Shown here piece by piece: positions 37,289 to 46,179 of a stretch of DNA of 64,000 nt. Below the pieces are notes generated by a model. The model was not told the origin of the DNA. It did not search any database and saw nothing but the letters and a program-made list of their open reading frames with translations. This DNA comes from a virus, in the IMG/VR virus record IMGVR_UViG_3300042924_004713, positions 62,001-126,000 of that record, one strand, 5' to 3'. Made by a program: the position numbers and the translations under genes. Numbering within the stretch: position 1 is the first letter of the stretch; each line of letters opens with the position of its first letter.

Positions 37289-38300
37289 CTCTTATACCAG
37301 TTGGCAACCACTGCGTGAATGCATTGTTGGTCGTGCGTATGATCCAGATTACTTTGACTTTATTGACAACGCTCAGGTGAGACATCAACTCCAGCAGATA
37401 TTACAAGAAACCGCAGAAGATCTTGACAATCTACAGCGAACAATTGAAAGCTATGGTGCCAAAGTGTATAGACCAGAACTGCCTGATCGTGACTGGTTTC
37501 AGCGTAATCAGATCAGCGATCAAGGTGTGCCATTACCGCCATTAACTCCAAGAGATTGGCAAATCACTCTAGGACAAAAACTTCTACGCATACTGCCTTT
37601 GCCAGAACTCAACACAATATGTGCTCAATATGGACACAGTGTTATTAGTCCACATGGATCCACCTGGGATCCAAACTGTGTTCTAAATGGTGCCAGTGCA
37701 AGTTGCATTGTGAGAGTAGGGCGTGATGTGTTTTTTGACAACAGTGATTTCCTACGTCCAGAACAGACTCGCTGGATTGTGGAAAATGTATTAGGAGATC
37801 AATATCGTATTCACGAAGCTGTTACAGATGGCCACGGTGATGCTGTGTTTGCCATACTCAAACCAGGTGTGATACTCAGTAGCAAACACGATGACAAACT
37901 GGATCTAGCTGGAGACTTTCCTGGATGGGAAGTTTGCAAAATATGGGATAGTAGTATTTGGGCAGCTATGGAAGTTGGCAAGTTCCGTTATGAAGAGTCA
38001 CCAGGAGCATGGTATGTACAAGGTCAAACTCCCACACCAGAATTCACTGAATATGTTAATACCTATCTAAACAAATGGACTGGCTATGTTGCAGAAACTG
38101 TGTTTGATGTAAACTGCTTGGTACTAGATGAATCAAATGTTATCTTTAGTGCATACAACAAAACTGTGTTTGACTTCTGCGAGCGGCATCATATCAATCC
38201 AATCATATGCGAGCTCAGACACAGTTACTTCTGGGATGGTGGTATCAGTTGCTGCACACAAGACATAAATCGTGAAGGCGGTTTAGAATCTTATCTCTAG
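37272..38300 (+). CDS. Amidinotransferase-family protein (paralogue 2)
   Basis: A 342-residue protein from ATG 37272. Active-site features of the arginine:glycine amidinotransferase fold are clear: GHGDAVFAILKPGVI (catalytic His with Asp), LRHSYFWDGGISCCTQDINR (catalytic Cys), and an early aspartate region VGRDVFFDNSD. It would transfer an amidino group to an amine, for example an amino sugar made by the DegT/PIG-L pair, or could be a deiminase. Ends tail to tail with the carbamoyltransferase gene, sharing four bases. Confidence 0.85.
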   Translation: MTPLVNSYTSWQPLRECIVGRAYDPDYFDFIDNAQVRHQLQQILQETAEDLDNLQRTIESYGAKVYRPELPDRDWFQRNQISDQGVPLPPLTPRDWQITLGQKLLRILPLPELNTICAQYGHSVISPHGSTWDPNCVLNGASASCIVRVGRDVFFDNSDFLRPEQTRWIVENVLGDQYRIHEAVTDGHGDAVFAILKPGVILSSKHDDKLDLAGDFPGWEVCKIWDSSIWAAMEVGKFRYEESPGAWYVQGQTPTPEFTEYVNTYLNKWTGYVAETVFDVNCLVLDESNVIFSAYNKTVFDFCERHHINPIICELRHSYFWDGGISCCTQDINREGGLESYL

Positions 38301-39790
38301 GTACATACTCGTACGCCGTAAAGTTGTGAAAACTCTCTAGCATCATATCTATCATTGACCATGGGCTTGCCTCTTATGTTTAATGAAGTGTTTAACAACA
38401 TAGGGCATCCAGTCAACAAGTACCATTGTTCTAATAACTGTCTGATCCCTGACCCATCCGCCGGAACCGTTTGTACTCTACTGGTCCCATCAACATGGCA
38501 GATAGCAGGAAAACGGTCAGGATACCTACACTCAGCGACTGACTGCATATAACGGCTAATACGCCACCCAGGGCTGAAATTAAAGTACTCTTCAGCCACT
38601 TCTTCCAATATAACAGGGGCGAAAGGTCTAAACTTTTGTCGTTGTTTAATCGCATTGACTCTATCCTTAATGTCCGAGCCTCTTGGATCGGCCAACAAAC
38701 TACGATTGCCCAGCGCACGTGGGCCAAATTCTGCATGACCTGATGCAACACCTACAATTTGATTTTTAATCAATTCATCCAGCAGTGTTTTAACAGGATA
38801 ATCACCGTTGATAAAATGTCCAAGATATGCATCTTTCCAGTTAAGCCTTTGACCATAACTCAAGGCCGCGGCTCCAAGACTAGCACCAGCATCACCAGGA
38901 TTAGGCATGATCCAGAGTTTGTCAAACATATAGCCCAGTTGATGATTGGCCACACAGTTTAAGGCTACACCGCCGCCGTAACAAAGATTACTCTCGCCTG
39001 TAAGACTGCGGGCAAGTAGTGCAATAGAATGCACCATTTGTTGTGTGAGAGTTTGTACAGCACCTGCCATGTCTTCTGGGTCATAGGGGTACTCGTTGGG
39101 ATCAAGCCCTATGTGCAGATTTCTTAAGAAAGTTGCTGTAGCGGCATCCTCAATCAGTTGCTGTTCCATTTGTTGTGCCACAATATATTTCTTATGACTA
39201 GCATAGGCGCTCATGCCCATGGTCACATATTCATCCTCCATGGGTTTTAGACCAATGTGTTTGGTCACTGCGGAATAAAACAAGCCAACTGAATGAGGAT
39301 ATAAGTGACGCCATACACGTCGGTACTGTGCCCGACCATTCTGATCATAACTGGCATGATAGATGGAAATTGTGTCTAGTTCTCCAATAGCGTCAATCAC
39401 AACCACGGCTGCACTGTCAAAGCTTGACGTTTGAAATGCTGCCGCTGCATGACTAAGATGATGTGGATAATTCACAAGCACAGGTGAATGTTTGTTCAAC
39501 CAACCTGGTGGCAACAACTCACGTAGTCTTCCTCGAAGTGTCCATGCAGTGAGATTATTTTGTCCGCTGATCAACTGTTGAACATTGTGTAACCATGGAC
39601 GTTCATAGAAAGCCACTGTGTGAATATCATAGTCCTTGATATCACGCAGCATGTCAGGACTTATGCCGGCATCATTTTTCAGTTTGCTAAAGCGTTCACT
39701 GTGAGCAGCAAACACTATGTCGCCTTGACCGTCGACTACGGCAATAGCACCGTCGTGAAAACCTGCACTTACTCCTAGTATGTGTTTCAT
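38297..39790 (-). CDS. Carbamoyltransferase (NodU/CmcH/TobZ family)
   Basis: A 497-residue protein from ATG 39790. KHILGVSAGFHDGAIAVVD opens the ASKHA-like domain, NYPHHLSHAAAAF carries metal-binding histidines, NLCYGGGVALNCVANHQL is the nucleotide-binding loop and FGPRALGNRSLLADP the conserved YrdC-like C-terminal block. It attaches a carbamoyl group from carbamoyl phosphate to a sugar or other hydroxyl. The start is coupled to the small ORF upstream by ATGA. Length is near the usual 500-600. Confidence 0.93.
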   Translation of the reverse strand: MKHILGVSAGFHDGAIAVVDGQGDIVFAAHSERFSKLKNDAGISPDMLRDIKDYDIHTVAFYERPWLHNVQQLISGQNNLTAWTLRGRLRELLPPGWLNKHSPVLVNYPHHLSHAAAAFQTSSFDSAAVVVIDAIGELDTISIYHASYDQNGRAQYRRVWRHLYPHSVGLFYSAVTKHIGLKPMEDEYVTMGMSAYASHKKYIVAQQMEQQLIEDAATATFLRNLHIGLDPNEYPYDPEDMAGAVQTLTQQMVHSIALLARSLTGESNLCYGGGVALNCVANHQLGYMFDKLWIMPNPGDAGASLGAAALSYGQRLNWKDAYLGHFINGDYPVKTLLDELIKNQIVGVASGHAEFGPRALGNRSLLADPRGSDIKDRVNAIKQRQKFRPFAPVILEEVAEEYFNFSPGWRISRYMQSVAECRYPDRFPAICHVDGTSRVQTVPADGSGIRQLLEQWYLLTGCPMLLNTSLNIRGKPMVNDRYDAREFSQLYGVRVCT

Positions 39791-39918
39791 TCTGGTTTTA
39801 ACCAACTAAGCATGCCCCAATACGCTACGACCACCATGAGAAAACCTATCCAGTCGCCTAGACGTATTGAAGCCAGGATCGCAAAGTAAAAATACAGGTT
39901 AAGGAAGAAAAAGTTCAT
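39787..39918 (-). CDS. 43-residue membrane peptide
   Basis: MNFFFLNLYFYFAILASIR... then IGFLMVVVAYWGMLSWL: nearly all hydrophobic, one or two membrane passes. Its ATG overlaps the stop of the preceding small gene and its TGA overlaps the carbamoyltransferase ATG, both as ATGA, which strongly supports translation. No family recognised. Confidence 0.6.
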   Translation of the reverse strand: MNFFFLNLYFYFAILASIRLGDWIGFLMVVVAYWGMLSWLKPE

Positions 39919-40016
39919 TTGTATATAAATGGATCACGTTTTCTTAGTTCACGTAGTTTTTTGCGATATCTAATTTCAAGCAGCAATCTTTTCCATGCAG
40001 TGACTATCCACTTCAT
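39915..40016 (-). CDS. 33-residue basic peptide
   Basis: A single amphipathic helix with many Lys/Arg, ending RELRKRDPFIYK; this ending recurs in tiny marine T4-like phage proteins as I recall. ATGA overlaps on both sides, so it is a link in a translationally coupled chain. Confidence 0.55.
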   Translation of the reverse strand: MKWIVTAWKRLLLEIRYRKKLRELRKRDPFIYK

Positions 40017-41071
40017 ACCTGTCCCTTTGATGAATGATCGTAACCTGGACGTAGTTGTGCAATCTGTTGTTGCTTGTAATCAGAGTCGGTCCAACAATAA
40101 TCATACTCACCAACTACCCCGTCAACTTCTACTCTAAACACATCAAGATGGTCACTTAGAGTTGGCCATATTTTCTGATAATCCTTGCTGCCAAAGCTTG
40201 CCTGCAGATCAACGCTGGCTATTGGCAAGTATCCAAGACTGAGTTTGGGATCACGATAGTCAAGACCATTTGATTCTAACCACTCATAAAAGCCATCTAC
40301 TTCAAATCGCCACCAATCATGAGAGTCATAACGTATATCGTTGCCCCATTCTATGTCAAACTCACCGCTGTAGTATTCTAGATGTGTAATGGCTTCGCAT
40401 ACTGTTTGTGTTAGTTCGGGTGCACCTTCATCACGATAAACTTCAAACAGTGTTTTGCCAATCTGTGCCCAATGCATATATACCTCGCCTAGATGTCGAT
40501 CATAACAATCTATGCTCCAGGGTCTACGATGCTGCTCTTGTAGTTGGTATCTTGGTGCGTTGAGCCAGGTATTGATCTGACTCAGGCGTACCCATTCAGG
40601 TGCTGTGCGTTCTCTTAATTTGCTGAGCACAAGACTCTCAAGTTCATGGCACACTGTGTTCAGCTGACGTATAGCATACTTGGTTTCGTAGTCAGCACGC
40701 CTATAGTAATCACTGAGATGATTAACAGTGCCTTGTAAGATTTCAAAATGATTATGAACTTGATTTAGTATAGTTTTGTCAACTATAAGTTCTGAAGCAC
40801 TCACACGATCACTGATATGATAGTCGAGGTCGCTGTGATTAATCGTGTCCACGGCTGAGTTGAGTTCATCGCACAGATAATCAAGACTACGAGCTCCGTT
40901 GGGGAAGCCCATGAAACAAAAGTTTTTTTCAATTTTATTGTTTTTGAGCAAAATCTTGAGTGCATCAATCCAGTCACGTGCCAAGAGTGTGTCATGGACC
41001 CGGATGATCACTTCCACAGTGCTGCTCTTTTGCACTGGATTTCGTAAAATCATTTTAACTAGAGATGTCAT
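40013..41071 (-). CDS. Hypothetical protein of the radical SAM island
   Basis: A 352-residue soluble protein, Trp/Tyr/His-rich in its C-terminal half (PYDSHDWWRF-like segments, DYCWTDSDYKQQQ). No motif recognised. It overlaps the radical SAM gene at 41055 by 17 bases, so it may bind its product or substrate. Confidence 0.65.
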   Translation of the reverse strand: MTSLVKMILRNPVQKSSTVEVIIRVHDTLLARDWIDALKILLKNNKIEKNFCFMGFPNGARSLDYLCDELNSAVDTINHSDLDYHISDRVSASELIVDKTILNQVHNHFEILQGTVNHLSDYYRRADYETKYAIRQLNTVCHELESLVLSKLRERTAPEWVRLSQINTWLNAPRYQLQEQHRRPWSIDCYDRHLGEVYMHWAQIGKTLFEVYRDEGAPELTQTVCEAITHLEYYSGEFDIEWGNDIRYDSHDWWRFEVDGFYEWLESNGLDYRDPKLSLGYLPIASVDLQASFGSKDYQKIWPTLSDHLDVFRVEVDGVVGEYDYCWTDSDYKQQQIAQLRPGYDHSSKGQV

Positions 41072-42365
41072 GCCACCATGCCTCTAACACTGGATTCTGT
41101 TTGACTATGTCTGCCATGATCAATTTATCTTTACGTATTTTCTCTAATTGTAACACAGTTTGCCGACCTTTTTGCACAGCATCTGGATAAACGTCGGGCC
41201 ATGTTTCTTCAAAAGTTGGACGTTCAAGAAGTTGTTGCAGCAAATCACGCATCACTGTGGTTTGACATTGAGCCAACAAAGGCCGTACTATTGCATCAAG
41301 CGCAGGCCTAGGCAGAATCAAAGGACTCCAGATGTTATCTGGTGTAAAAGCAAACACGGTTTTGGCAAGCAAGCCACAGCCAAGTTCCTTGGCCAACTGT
41401 TCAATAGCCAAGACTTCAGTCAAGCCAGGTAGAGTAAGAGTGAAATCTATGCGCATCTGTCTGGCATGCTTTGCATAACTCATTCCTTCTTTGAAATTTT
41501 GTAGCCATGTTTGATAATCAAGACCGTATCTAATATATTCTCCGACACTGCCGGTTCCGTCGAGGCTAGCGCAGATTTGCCAGTCTCTAACCTTCGCCAA
41601 AATGTCTTTGAAAAGACCAACGCCAAGATGATTAATCCTGCTAAGATTTGTATTATACCTTGCGTAAACACTGGGACCGTCTCCTAGTTCAATAATGCGC
41701 TGCATGTACCGCCAGTGTTGCTCGTACATCAAGGGTTCGCCGCCTACCCAATAGACTTCTTCCACACGGTGTTGTTCTACTGCATCAGAGAATTCTTGTT
41801 CTATTACACTGTCTTGAAATGCAGTGATTTGTTTTTTGATTTCTGGACGCATCCAGTGGTTACGGTTGTCAGTCCAGTCCACAAGATCATGCTGTTTGCG
41901 CTCACTTTCCCATGCACTGCTCAACATGTCTCCACACATACGGCATTTAAAATTGCATAGGTTGGTAAATCTATAGTCCCAACTAACTGGCTGCATGGTT
42001 GTGGCACCTGATTCGTCAGTGGAGCTCTGTACTTCAGGCCATTTGTGCGCAAACAAATGATTAAAATAGTCACGATAAACATCAGTGTTCAATAATTTGT
42101 TGTTGCACACTTCACATTCAGGCAGTGTTTCACCTGCTAACATGCGACGACGCACACTGCGCATGTGGTCTCCATTCCAGTGTTGTTCAAGCGTAATGGG
42201 TATGTAACGACCGGTGCCTGCTGCTGTGTCAATATACTGTTGAAAATTCTGTGCAGGTTCACGACTGGCACAACACATTCTACGTTCGGTCTGCGGTGAC
42301 AGATACGTGTGTGTCCAAGGTGCCATGCACAAAGTATCAGGCTTAGGAGTAGTCAACTGGGCCAT
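41055..42365 (-). CDS. Radical SAM protein, twitch/SPASM-like (1)
   Basis: A 436-residue protein. The SAM-cleaving cluster motif is CNFKCRMC (C137, C141, C144); VYWVGGEPLM is the GGE SAM-binding motif. An N-terminal cysteine set (LCMAPWTHTY, RMCC, CEVC) could hold a second cluster, the layout often called a twitch-type radical SAM protein. Such enzymes cut or join unactivated C-H bonds. It overlaps both neighbours (17 and 23 bases). Substrate unknown. Confidence 0.85.
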   Translation of the reverse strand: MAQLTTPKPDTLCMAPWTHTYLSPQTERRMCCASREPAQNFQQYIDTAAGTGRYIPITLEQHWNGDHMRSVRRRMLAGETLPECEVCNNKLLNTDVYRDYFNHLFAHKWPEVQSSTDESGATTMQPVSWDYRFTNLCNFKCRMCGDMLSSAWESERKQHDLVDWTDNRNHWMRPEIKKQITAFQDSVIEQEFSDAVEQHRVEEVYWVGGEPLMYEQHWRYMQRIIELGDGPSVYARYNTNLSRINHLGVGLFKDILAKVRDWQICASLDGTGSVGEYIRYGLDYQTWLQNFKEGMSYAKHARQMRIDFTLTLPGLTEVLAIEQLAKELGCGLLAKTVFAFTPDNIWSPLILPRPALDAIVRPLLAQCQTTVMRDLLQQLLERPTFEETWPDVYPDAVQKGRQTVLQLEKIRKDKLIMADIVKQNPVLEAWWHDISS

Positions 42366-43578
42366 CGTAGTTTATGATATATGCTAGATCAGGACAAGCG
42401 TCTGCAAGATTCTGTTGTCGTACAGTGTCTAATCTGCTGATCTCGTAGGTCAAGGTACCGCCTTTACCTACACCCATCCAACCTTCTTTGGCTCGCATAA
42501 ACGCAATGATGTTCTTACGATCTTCTGCATAGGGATGATCTATACGTTCTCTTAACAGTTGACTGATAATTCGTTCTTTGATGGCTTCCACAACATTTTG
42601 CACACACCATACTGGTGAATCGTGTAGATAATTCCAATAAACAAAGTCCCAAGGAAAGGATGCTGCCCACTGAGCTATGGTATTAAAGTATAGAACGTTC
42701 CAAATGCTAATGGTACAGCAGAGTTGCAACTGAATATTAGAGCTGGCTTCTCTTAGTTGTCTAAACTTTTCTAGGTTGTTCATTACCTCTGGCCACTTGG
42801 CACCTGTGCGCTGATATTCAAATCGTTGACCTATGTCATCAATGCTGAGTGCAATTTCTACTAATTTAAAATGGGGCCAGAGTTCTACGCCTTGTTCTGG
42901 ATAGTGTGTGCCATTGGTGTTGTAGTGTATTTCAATATTGTGTGCCAAACCACGATCTACAAGAGTCTGCAAAAAGTCAAAGTGTTCTTGAATCATAAAT
43001 GGCTCACCGCCCGTGAATTCAAGATACCGTATCTGTTCAGCAAATTCATCTAACTGCTGCCAGAACACAGTGCTTTCTTTGGGCCATCGACCTTCTCTCA
43101 ACATTTTGTACGCATAGGTTTGCTTACGGTCCAAGGTCATTATTTGACCAACCTCTTCACTGGCAAATGTACTACTACTCCATGGCCCACATATTCTACA
43201 CTTGAGATTACAGATGTTGCCTAGTTTAAGATCTAAAAAAATTAGATCATTGGCATCTTCTGTCCATGTCATGTCTGTGATTAAGTGTTTTAATCGCTCC
43301 AGTGTGTGTTGTCGTTTGGAGGTTCCTCCACTGGCTTCAACTGACCAACAACGCTCACACGTGGCCGGAAGTTCACCTGCAATGAATGCACGTCGGAGTT
43401 CGCGCATGTGACTGCTATCTCGTATTTGATCGAAGGTCGCAGAGGTAAGTTGGTATTTGTCATTGTGTTCATCTACTATTTCATCCTTGGCCAAACAACA
43501 TGGGCGTACAGTACCAATTGGGCTGGTTTCCAAACTTACCCATGGCAGTATACAAAAAGTTTTATTGGGCAGTGTCAT
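42343..43578 (-). CDS. Radical SAM protein, twitch/SPASM-like (2)
   Basis: A 411-residue protein. Cluster motif CNLKCRIC (C123, C127, C130), SAM motif LEFTGGEPFM and an N-terminal cysteine set (FCILPW, RPCC, CERCW) as in the neighbouring copies. SIDDIGQRFEYQRTG continues the barrel. Coupled by a four-base overlap to the next radical SAM gene upstream. Confidence 0.85.
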   Translation of the reverse strand: MTLPNKTFCILPWVSLETSPIGTVRPCCLAKDEIVDEHNDKYQLTSATFDQIRDSSHMRELRRAFIAGELPATCERCWSVEASGGTSKRQHTLERLKHLITDMTWTEDANDLIFLDLKLGNICNLKCRICGPWSSSTFASEEVGQIMTLDRKQTYAYKMLREGRWPKESTVFWQQLDEFAEQIRYLEFTGGEPFMIQEHFDFLQTLVDRGLAHNIEIHYNTNGTHYPEQGVELWPHFKLVEIALSIDDIGQRFEYQRTGAKWPEVMNNLEKFRQLREASSNIQLQLCCTISIWNVLYFNTIAQWAASFPWDFVYWNYLHDSPVWCVQNVVEAIKERIISQLLRERIDHPYAEDRKNIIAFMRAKEGWMGVGKGGTLTYEISRLDTVRQQNLADACPDLAYIINYDGPVDYS

Positions 43579-44858
43579 AGATCTTGCAGTTCGGGTAACA
43601 CGGATAACATGCTCTCTCCACGAATCTCGTCTAGTTGTTGAGACTTAGCCCAAAACTCAGGCAATTTTTCGCTGTTGTCTCTACTGTCCATAAAAGTTAT
43701 AGCACTTTCAAATCCTTGACTTGCACGTTTAAAGGGATCCAAAGGCTGTAACCATTCGATGTGTTCACGAAACTTGGCACGCAGCTGATCTTTATATCGC
43801 GCACTGGCCACATCTATTCTATAGTGCGGAGGATCTTGCAGAATGTTTACGTTTAGGTCTTGAGCTCTGATCAACCCTCGACTTACCCAATCACGGTGAA
43901 AGTCTGGCAGATGCCAGGCATTCATTAAACTTAGAGTAGGACTTATGTAAAAGTCAACATTGGGGCATATCTCTAGCATGCGTTCACGATTGCGTTCAAC
44001 TGTGTCCCAGTCTGTGCCTTTGCGAATGTATTCTGCTCGTTCGCCCATGGCATCAAGGCTAGCACCCACACTCACTGAATCAAAACGTCGCCAATAGTCA
44101 AAAACTGATCTTGATTTGAGTTTGGTCTGCGTAAAGTTAGTGTTGTAGATCAGTCTTACATCAAACCTACCTCTGCGCTCCAACTCTTCAAGAATGTTAT
44201 AATGCTCCTCCATCATGAGTGGCTCACCGCCAGCAAAGTAAATTTGTTCTACATAGTCAAGATGCGGTAACAATTGTTCCCACATGTCGGTTTCAGTACG
44301 TCCCGCATAGTTCATAGCTGGAAATAGTTTGCCCCACTCAGGTCCTGCTAGCTTGACTTGATCAGCATACCAACTACTGGAAAATATAAAACCGCAGCTA
44401 CGACATCTTAAATTACAGAGATTACTAAAACGTATATCCCAGTATGTCATTTCAAATCTGTCAAGCCGGCCAGTTGAATCTGTTTCATCAACACGATTGA
44501 TATGATGACCATGATGCTTGTTGGCTGCTTGTCGTCCGCTCATGAAACCGGTTTTTTCCTGTTCATAGCATCTTACACACCCTGCGCTTTCACGTTCTTC
44601 TAACATGTTCTGGCGCAGATTGCGCATTGGAGCTTGATTCCAAATTTCTTTTAATGTGTTCTTTTTACAGTGTCCTACTGATTGCCACATGGTGCTGTGA
44701 CAGCACGGATGCGCTTCACCAGTTGGATAGGTATGCAAATGTATCCATGGATAGATACAAAAAGTTTTACTCTCGGTTAGCAGGAACTTTTGACGATCTG
44801 TTAGAGAATCAAAATTTATCTTGACAGGGCGAGGATCGTTGTAGTCAGATTTGGTCAT
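43575..44858 (-). CDS. Radical SAM protein, twitch/SPASM-like (3)
   Basis: A 427-residue protein with CNLRCRSC (C148, C152, C155), YFAGGEPLM and N-terminal FCIYPW/HPCC/CVRCYE cysteines. SVGASLDAMGERAEYIRKG matches the equivalent barrel strand of copies 2 and 5. Overlaps the upstream copy by 14 bases. Confidence 0.85.
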   Translation of the reverse strand: MTKSDYNDPRPVKINFDSLTDRQKFLLTESKTFCIYPWIHLHTYPTGEAHPCCHSTMWQSVGHCKKNTLKEIWNQAPMRNLRQNMLEERESAGCVRCYEQEKTGFMSGRQAANKHHGHHINRVDETDSTGRLDRFEMTYWDIRFSNLCNLRCRSCGFIFSSSWYADQVKLAGPEWGKLFPAMNYAGRTETDMWEQLLPHLDYVEQIYFAGGEPLMMEEHYNILEELERRGRFDVRLIYNTNFTQTKLKSRSVFDYWRRFDSVSVGASLDAMGERAEYIRKGTDWDTVERNRERMLEICPNVDFYISPTLSLMNAWHLPDFHRDWVSRGLIRAQDLNVNILQDPPHYRIDVASARYKDQLRAKFREHIEWLQPLDPFKRASQGFESAITFMDSRDNSEKLPEFWAKSQQLDEIRGESMLSVLPELQDL

Positions 44859-46179
44859 ACCATTGTCCTATTTCTTTAAAAGTTTCTGCAAAGTTTTTTC
44901 CTCGTCTTGTATCATACTGTTGATAGAAACGTTTGAAATCTTGCCTTAATACAGGCAAATCAAAAGCTTCGCTGTGTGGAGTTTTAACTACGTCAAGGTA
45001 ATCAATCAAACGTTGCACATGATTGCGTTCATGTGGCTGTAGGAAAACGTGACGATCAAATGTATTTAACCATGACTGCAACTGATCGCGGTACTTGGTG
45101 CGTAGATAATCAGGTAGTACCAAGGGACTTTGAAAACTTGGAAAACGCAGTATGTTTAGTGTGAAATTAGGAAAGTCTGCGCCGTATTGACTTTTCCAAG
45201 TCAACATCAGTGTAAGGAACTCTGGCAAACTTTCTAAACACAATGCATTGACTGTACACATCATGTGCAGTCCACGTAGTTGATCATGATGATTTTGAAT
45301 AATATGTTCTACTTTAGTAACCCAATCATTCCATTCAAGACCGTCACGAATGTATTCAGCGTGTGCGCCCATGCTTTCGTTACTGGTATAAAGATCTATA
45401 GGAGCATCAATACTAGCAAACAGCCTATCTATGTCAACCTGACTGCCTAGGTTGCTGTTGATTGCCAGTCTGGTCTTGCTCCGACCTTTATTGTGTTTGA
45501 ACCAATCTAATAACTTCCAGGTATACCCAGACATCAAAGGCTCACCGCCGGTGATACGTAGTTCGTCAAGTGTTAGGTGTAGGTCAGATTCCCACCAGGA
45601 GAAAAAGGCGTCCACGTAAGGATTGCTTTCACCGAATCTATAAAGTTGAGCGCCAGCGTGATCATGAGTGAAATGATTGCGACCGTCGCTTGCCAGTCCC
45701 ACATAGGGCCCATTTTGATGTATGTCGCGTACCCATGTGCTGCTAAAGGCGGGATTGCAATAACTACAAGCAAATTGACAAGTACGATCAAAACTAATCT
45801 CCAGAGTTCGGAGATTGATATCTTCCGTGATTGGTGCGTGCTGTGCATAGGTTATGTCCTCTATGGTGTAAATTTTGGACTTGTATACACGATCACTTAC
45901 AGCATCGCGTCCCATGTCCTCTATTTTCCAACAATATTCGCATCCTGCTGGACGTTGGCCACGTTGCATCTTCTCGCGGTCTTGTTTTTTCTGTGGCGTA
46001 TTGTGCAGTAACTTAGGGTTAGCACGGACATTATCAGTGTCCACTAAATGAGCAGGCGGGTGGTGACATGATGTGGTCATGCCTGAACCCAGCCAAATGG
46101 TTGCATTGTACCACTTTGCTGCACAAAAACTTTGAGAAATAGGATCAAGTATCCTATTCTTGAATTCTAAATCATTCAT
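44845..46179 (-). CDS. Radical SAM protein, twitch/SPASM-like (4)
   Basis: A 444-residue protein with CQFACSYC (C134, C138, C141) and LRITGGEPLM. The N-terminus carries SCHHPPAH, LLHNTP, KKQDREKM and CEYCWKIED, closely parallel to copy 5 at 48505 (SCYHPPLH, LHNTPYKK, CQYCWNMED), so the two are a separate subfamily within the island. Start coupled to the glycosyltransferase-like gene by ATGA. Confidence 0.85.
   Translation of the reverse strand: MNDLEFKNRILDPISQSFCAAKWYNATIWLGSGMTTSCHHPPAHLVDTDNVRANPKLLHNTPQKKQDREKMQRGQRPAGCEYCWKIEDMGRDAVSDRVYKSKIYTIEDITYAQHAPITEDINLRTLEISFDRTCQFACSYCNPAFSSTWVRDIHQNGPYVGLASDGRNHFTHDHAGAQLYRFGESNPYVDAFFSWWESDLHLTLDELRITGGEPLMSGYTWKLLDWFKHNKGRSKTRLAINSNLGSQVDIDRLFASIDAPIDLYTSNESMGAHAEYIRDGLEWNDWVTKVEHIIQNHHDQLRGLHMMCTVNALCLESLPEFLTLMLTWKSQYGADFPNFTLNILRFPSFQSPLVLPDYLRTKYRDQLQSWLNTFDRHVFLQPHERNHVQRLIDYLDVVKTPHSEAFDLPVLRQDFKRFYQQYDTRRGKNFAETFKEIGQWYDQI

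Noticed and set aside
33423-39790. Bacterial capsule or antibiotic cluster, meaning the window is a chromosome
   Set aside because: Flanking virion genes, late promoter boxes, tRNA array and extreme gene overlap show a phage genome; no chromosomal housekeeping genes interrupt it.
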